From: Rhytidiadelphus loreus
Taxonomy: Eukaryota; Streptophyta; Bryopsida; Hypnales; Hylocomiaceae
Length of the DNA stretch: 64,000 nucleotides
NCBI GenBank assembly: GCA_947034895.1
Contig: OX344761.1
Location: forward strand, 89,417,447-89,481,446
Reading direction: 5' to 3'
Part shown: positions 57,712-64,000 of the stretch, in pieces
Layout of the letters: each line of letters starts with the position of its first letter
Numbering within the stretch: position 1 is the first letter of the stretch
Made by a program: the position numbers and the translations under genes
Notes under the pieces: generated by a model
The model's database searches: none
What the model saw: the letters and a program-made list of their open reading frames with translations, nothing else
Told to the model about the DNA's origin: nothing

Positions 57712-60700
57712 CTAGACCAATGAAGTAGGAGAAGGTGCAATGGAAGTGCTCAAGATAGAGCTACTAGGTGAGAGTTCCAACGAATCATAAAGTCCAAGTG
57801 GCTTGGTCGCTGGCAATGATGGCATTAGTATTGTTGTAATGGGAGACTTATCCTCTATGTCTCGAATTTGGTGCAATAGTCTATTCACTTCTCCCATAGA
57901 AGGTCGAGCCTTGGGATTGGGAAGGCAACAAAAGAGTCCCAATTGAAGCAAACCAACAACCATTTCCCTTTCAATTTTTGGGTGTACACTTGCAACTATG
58001 GACTCTGAAGTAGTGCTACCATCCAAATTGGAAGAATGTGATGGCAAGACAGGAACTTGTAATCTTTCATCAGAAACATGTACAAACCCACTTGATGGTT
58101 CAGAAATCCCAAGCATTCTTAGATCCGCCATACCAAAGAGTGATCCACCTTCATGAGCTTGCCAAACCATAGACAACAATAGAAGATCCTCAGGTTCTAT
58201 TGTCTGCAAATCCAAGGGACACCTTCCACACACCACTTCCAACACCAAGATGCCAAAACTATAGACATCCGATTCTTTTGTTGCTTTGCCTGTGTATGGC
58301 AACTTAGGAGCCATGTAGCCAAATGTGCCTGCTGCCAAAGTGGTCTTGCCCAACTTGTGGTGATCTATCAAACGAGCAAGTCCAAAGTCTCCAATGTAGG
58401 CTTTGAAATCCGCATCCAACAACACATTACTAGATTTGATGTCTCGGTGCAAAACACAATTTGTGCAATCTTCATGCAAGTATCCTAGGGCTGCACCCAC
58501 TTCTTCAAGAATGGAATGCCGCATTTTCAAAGATAAGACTTCTTGGCTCCCATTTTTGTGAAGCCAATCATTGAGAGTTCCATTGGGCAAGTATTCATAC
58601 ACCAATAACAATTTGCCTTTTTCTTGACACCATCCATACAAGCTCACCACATTTCGATGTCGAATTTGGCCTAGACTTGCCACTTCAGCATGGAAGAGGG
58701 CTTGAGCTTGCTTATCTTCCAACATATTGATTTGTTTCACAGCAACCAAAACACCACCTGGGCCAAACATGAATTCAATAGTTCAAACCTCTTTCACAAA
58801 AAGTTGAATCATATGTGTCTTAGGAAGATTGCATATAACTTAGTGGTAAGATAACCATAGGATGTTTTCAAACCATAGGAACTCTAAAAATGAAATCACA
58901 AATTGACCTTCTTGCAAAATTTTGAACTTTGGGATTTTCCTCCATTTTTGGATTTCCTTTTTTGTCAAGTCTTCTTCAAAAGGACATGTCTATAGTAGTA
59001 TTTTACTCCCTCAAAATTTTGGACACCCTATTTTTGGAGTTTCATATCTAAACTAGTGCATTATTTTTTAACATGTTATAACACACTAGAGACGAATACG
59101 TACAAAATAGAAAATACTATACTAGAATTTAGGAGAAGTCAATTTTATAGTACATGCTCTAGACATAAAACTACCTTATTCCAAAATGGGCACTCTACAA
59201 TTAATTGAAGCTTCTCTCTAAACAATTAATAGTGAAAACATTTCAAACGGCAATTGCATTCAATGGGTAGGATTTGGGAAGTGAGAGGAACATAATCTTT
59301 ATGGTGAGGGTACTTTTTGTGGGCTCCATGTTGTTTATTTAAAAAAAAATCTAAATTTAGTCATATTTACAAAATTTAGAATATCAACGACATTACAACC
59401 ACTTCTAATTCAAAAGCACATCGGAGCTTGAGATTGGAAAATTTGTACATCTTTAGGATTATTGTGAATGCACTTCTAGTCATGAACACACACTATACCA
59501 ATTTGCAATTTACAAAGAGACCCACTTTAACCTTTTTGGATAGAGCTTAAAATTTGTACATGATTGATTGCTTAACACTCAAAGGACAAGCCTTTGACCA
59601 CTATGTCCAACCTTGAAGTTTCTCTCTCCACATATTCCTATTTTGCAACTATATATGCATGAAATTTTTGTATTTATTTTTCAGAGATTTAATTACATGG
59701 TCTCTCCCAATGATATTTTTTGACTTTTGTACGTAGTAAGTTGGCAAATTCATGGATCATTGTGTAGTGTGTTTTAGCAATTTCTACTCCTTTTTTTAGA
59801 TTTAAATATAAGCAATAAAAATGATGGTTTTGTATTTGATCCCAACTAATGAAATAAAGCTAAAGAAGTCTAGTTTTTGCACCAACTTGAAAACTAAAAA
59901 GAATCCCCAAATTGAAATATTTTATTGCTATTTGAACTTTGGGCCTATTACCATGGAGTGTTGGTTTTCTAATTTTAAGGAGATGTAGTGAATTTTTTGC
60001 ACCATGATGTTCTACACTATACTATATCCACCTTTGGAGAAAGATTTAGTTTTATTGGGCATATATTTTGTACTCTAGAAATTGATATGAACTTTTTTCA
60101 CTTTTTATTCAAAATAAATTGTAACTTCAAATTTTCATGAAGTTTTTTCAAATTTTTATGACTCGTAGAAGACATCTAGCAAGAAGAAAAAAAATCAATC
60201 TCTTGTGAGGTAGGACCGAGGTCCATAAAGCAACCTTTAATTAACCAACTAATTTTCAATTTTGAAGAGTTCAACTTCTTGAAATATTTTGCAGTAAATT
60301 TTCCTTGATAATCAATTGCATTTAATCCAAGTCCTTTCATTACTTTTTAGACCTTCATGGAACTAATTATGAATTTTGAAGCAGGAATCACAATGAGCTC
60401 TAAAAGTGTCTACCCCCTAATATGTTCACTGTGAAAGCAATATGAACCTTTGCTTTAGCGAATGCTGTTGGAGCTTGAACTTGTTTTAAAACCTCCTACC
60501 TTCGTTGAAAAATTGGAGCATACTCAAAAAGAGGAACTTTGAAGTCTAGAAAGCTGGTCAGTGGCCTGTCCTCCCAGGGTTAATGCTATCTTCCTAAGAT
60601 GGATGTTCAAAAGTCAATGAAAAGTCTAATTCTACATATAAACTCCAGTTCTCACCTTCGAAAGAGCCCTTGTAAACAACTCCTGATCCGCCACGCCCAA

Positions 60701-61760
60701 GTAGATTTCTTTCATCAAAGTTCTCGGTTGCCTTGCGCAGCTCATTATACAAAAAGACACGTGGTCCTGTGGAATACCTCAAAGCGGTGTAATTGGTGGA
60801 TGGCGTAAAGATGCGCCAGAGAATCACCGAAGCGGCAAGCGTTCCGAACAGAACTCCTCCCGTGGTTAGGCTAACCCATGCTCTTGACCTCAAATAGTGA
60901 AGCATCCGTTGGAGCTTCGACTCTGATATCCCGGTGCTGGAGAAGCTCCAGGACAAGAGCTCATGCTCTTCCAGACGGTGGACATCTGAGTTTCCCCAGA
61001 ACGAGAGGTACACTTCATCTCCGAAGGACTTCGGAAATTGGAAATTGGAAACGAGCAACAGAGGTTTCAAAGGTTTGGGATCTGATGCGTCTGCCAGCCT
61101 GATATCTAGTGTCTGAGATGATCCATCGAAGTCTATCCAAGCGGTCAGTATTCTCCCATTGGAGAAATACGAGCAGTGCGTGTCATTGCCACAAAGGTTG
61201 TGGGTGTACGCTTCCAGATCGTATTCGTACTCCAGATTTTTCGCAACCCGGATGAAGTTGTTGCTGAGCCTCCGCTTGAGATTCGGAAGATAATTTGTCT
61301 CAAAATTCACTTGAAAGCCTGGAGGAGTGAATACATCGGTTTGAGTTCGCATCGGTATCCACTTGCATCCACCAACCTCTAATGTAGTGGTCATGGCAAA
61401 GCTGAATCCGATCCCTTGCAAGGCTTCTTTACTGTAGTCCCAAGGCAAGCCGTGCTTGGTGAACGTGAAGGAGAAACAGGTGCTGAAGGAAGCCACTCTC
61501 CCGGTTGCTATATTCTGAATGTGGACCGCTTCCCCATAAAACAGAGCTCCAGAAGAACCTCTGGAAGCAGGTGTCCTGGCACCTGCGTTGATGATGTAGG
61601 AACGATTGGCGACATCGTATGCAGCATCTCTAAATGTCAAGAAATCGTCCCGAGATTCAGGCGAGAATGAAGGGAAAGAGAACTGCGTGTCTGCAGTTGC
61701 AGTGGAGAGAAGGAACGCAAACGCGAAGGTGAGACTTAGAACTGTCTTTGGGGACAACAT
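57712..61760 (-). CDS. L-type lectin-domain receptor-like kinase, copy 2
   Basis: Exons 61760-60656 and 58757-57712 encode the same 716 residues as copy 1, including the signal peptide, lectin domain, membrane span, all kinase motifs and the unusual APK in place of APE. Introns are equal in length and identical where compared. Both copies read toward each other across 31.7 kb. Having no substitution in coding or intron sequence means either a duplication too recent for drift, gene conversion, or the same DNA assembled twice. Confidence 0.88.
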
Positions 61761-62065
61761 TGAATCGGTCAATCGTGCAATTGTGGTCCGTGACCTTTTC
61801 TCGGTTTTGCTCCCACGAAACCTCCAAGCTGCCGCCTGACTCCACTGACACCCAGCTACTGCAGGCTGGGGGATCATCTCTGAGTGATCTGGTTCAGGCG
61901 AGAACATATTGGTCACGTTTGATCGATACTCCAACCTAATTTATTGACGCTAGCTCACCCCTGCACAACGTTCCCTACGCACACCCAATCCCCAATGGCC
62001 GGTTCTCCTCACCTCTCAAGGCGCATGTCCACTTTCCTGGAGTTTCTTCAGACGAAGTGGACTAG

Positions 62066-62192
62066 GTAATTGCAAAGCAGCACAAGTTATCAAGAATAAT
62101 CGTCTGTTAGGACCTACCGATTGTGAGCCAAGGGCCGCGAGGTTGGTACTGACCGGCGATTATTCTTGATGACTTGGCCTACTTTGCAATTA
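62066..62192. repeat. Short inverted repeat, copy 2
   Basis: Mirror image of 21,517-21,643, upstream of kinase copy 2. Confidence 0.6.
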
Positions 62193-62668
62193 CCAGACAT
62201 TATGTTAATGTAGGAGAGTTGAGCCGTTTGACTCTTTTGATTGCTTAACCAATCACAACATGCCATGCCACAACGGCAAAAGTCTGGTGCATTTAGATTA
62301 TTGTTGGGTGAATCCACACTCACTAAATTAATACCGGTTGGTAGTAGTAGAGATTTCTCTCCCATTTCTCTCATTTTCAGACCAATGAAATTTCTACTTC
62401 ATACCTACAGTGCTGAAAATTTGCACAAGGCAAGCAGTGAGCATTATCAGTCTTAATCTGCCTGTCCTTAACCAACCGAAACTTGCCACAAAGGCGAAAC
62501 TCTCCTGCATTGACATGATGGAATCGTCATGCCCAACCGGGGATCGAATTCTCCTGCAGTGTCTCTAACTTACTTGCTGGCTGCTTCAATCGTTGTTGCC
62601 CTCAACTCTGAAAGCAGTGCCAATCTGATTTTCCGTGGCACGAAGTCCCTGCATTTCTGATTCCAGTT

Positions 62669-63104
62669 CCGTCACGATGAAGCAAACTTGCCAGGGGGGG
62701 GGACATCGTGACCACGTTGGACAGGTGGTGAAGTCAGGCGGCGGCGGCTACCGAAGCCTTTGAATTTCCAAGAGCGTATGAGAATAATAAATACGCCACT
62801 TCGTGTACGTGAGCCGGCAACTTGGACAGTCTTACCACCCTAACTTGCAGTATTCATGTAAATTCACAGCAAAATGAAGGGAAATGGACTGCCCATGTTG
62901 CTTGCTATATGGTGCCACTCAATTGCCTCGAATACTGCAAGCGTGGCAATACTGTCCAAGTTGCCGGCTCACACGACGTGGCCTATTTAATATTCTTTGT
63001 GCGCCGCTCTTGGAAATTCAAAGGTTTGGGTAGCCGCAGCCCGAGTTCACCACCAACGTGGTCACGATGTTGTTCCCCTGGCAAGTTCTCTCATCGTTAA
63101 GCAC
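62669..63104. repeat. Foldback element, copy 2
   Basis: Mirror image of 20,605-21,040, with the same arms and loop, upstream of kinase copy 2. Confidence 0.7.
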
Positions 63105-64000
63105 TATCCCGCCGGGTCCTACTAAAAAATGTACCTAATTTTACGGCATAATGTATCCGTTACAGTGCCAGGCACTAAACTCAGGCACTGGTACGATTCT
63201 ACGGATTTTTCTTCGCGGGCAGTTTGATTGTCGATGATCCAGACAACTGATGCGCAGAGGTTCCCCAAACAACCACATTCGTAGATTCATGAGCGACGGC
63301 AGCTCTTACCCGTGATCGTTTGTCAAACTGGGATCCAAAATATATATACGAGCTGGCTGTGAATTTTTTTTGTAAGGTTTGCCACTCACCTGTAACTCCA
63401 ATTTGTCCTTCCACAACAGGCTCAATGAGATGGACCAAATTAATGTGAATTCCCTTTTAGAGTCAGCCGTTACAAGAAAATGTTCAAACTCAATAAGTCA
63501 TGAAATAATTAGAAGTGTTGAATTCTACGCAATCTTCAGACATAATTCCAGGCCAGGCTTCGTTCATGTATTTTTAGCACACGTCCATAGTGAGAATCGT
63601 GACTCAGATGCACGAGATATCTGACGATTTTGTGCAATCTGAAACACCTCAAATTGCAACTATTCCTTCGTGCGAGATCTACTGTAGATTCAAAGCACCA
63701 GTGAGAATGGGGCAAAGTGTTTGTTCAATGGAGAGCATGTACCAATTGTGTCCCCTTCAGGAGAGCTCTACTCGTCCCAAAGAATGATGCTGTGCGTTGT
63801 AAACTGGAGATTTCTTTTGTAAATTTCTTCTCCGGAATGTCGATTGGAACCATGAGGCACTGACGGAGGTTTGCAATGGTGATGATTGTGTCTGCAACTG
63901 CAAGTCAAGGCTCGCCATGTGGACATAACAACAACTCGACTGCACAAATTCCATGCCACACAATATTCGATCAGCCCTTCTTGACGGAATGCACCAATAT

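Larger units (their letters stand above)
56935..64000 (-). repeat. Right arm of the 7-kb inverted duplication
   Basis: This is the reverse complement of 19,709-26,774 with constant coordinate sum 83,709. The arm runs to the last base of the window and probably continues. The inner edge is sharp at 56,935. Confidence 0.9.

Noticed and set aside
1..64000. tRNA, rRNA or other RNA genes
   Set aside because: I searched by eye for tRNA T-loop (GTTCGAATC-type) and B-box strings and found none with a matching cloverleaf.

Overview
The window looks like nuclear DNA of a streptophyte: a land plant (perhaps a bryophyte or other early-diverging lineage) or a charophyte alga. The evidence is multi-exon genes with GT-AG introns, an L-type lectin receptor kinase of plant type, a MULE-type transposase with a SWIM zinc finger, a hAT-like element and an interstitial CCCTAAA repeat. 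I cannot name the species. Most of the sequence is repeats, mobile elements and decayed genes.

Layout. 1-2,200: AT-rich DNA and a possible 5' UTR-like stretch without a firm gene. 2,295-3,430: a tandem array of about 13 units of 89 bp, each with two copies of a GC-rich palindrome. 3,918-10,238: a phase-consistent chain of five exons (about 1,782 codons) encoding a ParB-like region, a DNA-methyltransferase-like fold, a proline-rich linker and a coiled coil. The same palindrome recurs inside it. 10,496-11,420: an FCP1/NLI-type HAD phosphatase-like exon with altered catalytic acids. 12,060-16,450: nested inverted repeats, split by a TG...CA retroelement unit (copy A, 12,574-15,085). 19,709-26,774: the first arm of a 7,066-bp inverted duplication carrying a lectin receptor kinase. 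29,020-32,410: copy B of the retroelement unit. 33,270-34,800: a GC-rich minisatellite of about 33 bp. 36,010-40,998 (minus): a second ParB-plus-methyltransferase gene of at least 11 exons. Its first exon is broken by a 5.6-kb non-autonomous hAT-like element (40,999-46,602) with an 8-bp target duplication. 46,735-48,025: a 118-bp minisatellite. 49,875-53,741: a decayed MULE transposase gene. 56,935-64,000: the second arm of the inverted duplication, with an apparently identical kinase gene on the minus strand, running off the window end.

How it fits together. The most unusual content is two divergent genes with the same order: a ParB/Srx-like domain, then a beta-class amino-methyltransferase fold with the motif IV-like segment before motif I. 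In both, the catalytic DPPY-type motif is not intact. The first gene lies directly downstream of a palindrome array whose motif is also in its introns and coding sequence, and which I do not see elsewhere in the window. That suggests, as a hypothesis only, a protein-plus-binding-site unit. Several decayed ORFs carry stops that are C-to-T changes, mostly at CAG, which fits decay of methylated CHG sites. The two kinase copies are co-linear with no indel over 7 kb, so they reflect a very recent inverted duplication, gene conversion or an assembly artefact.
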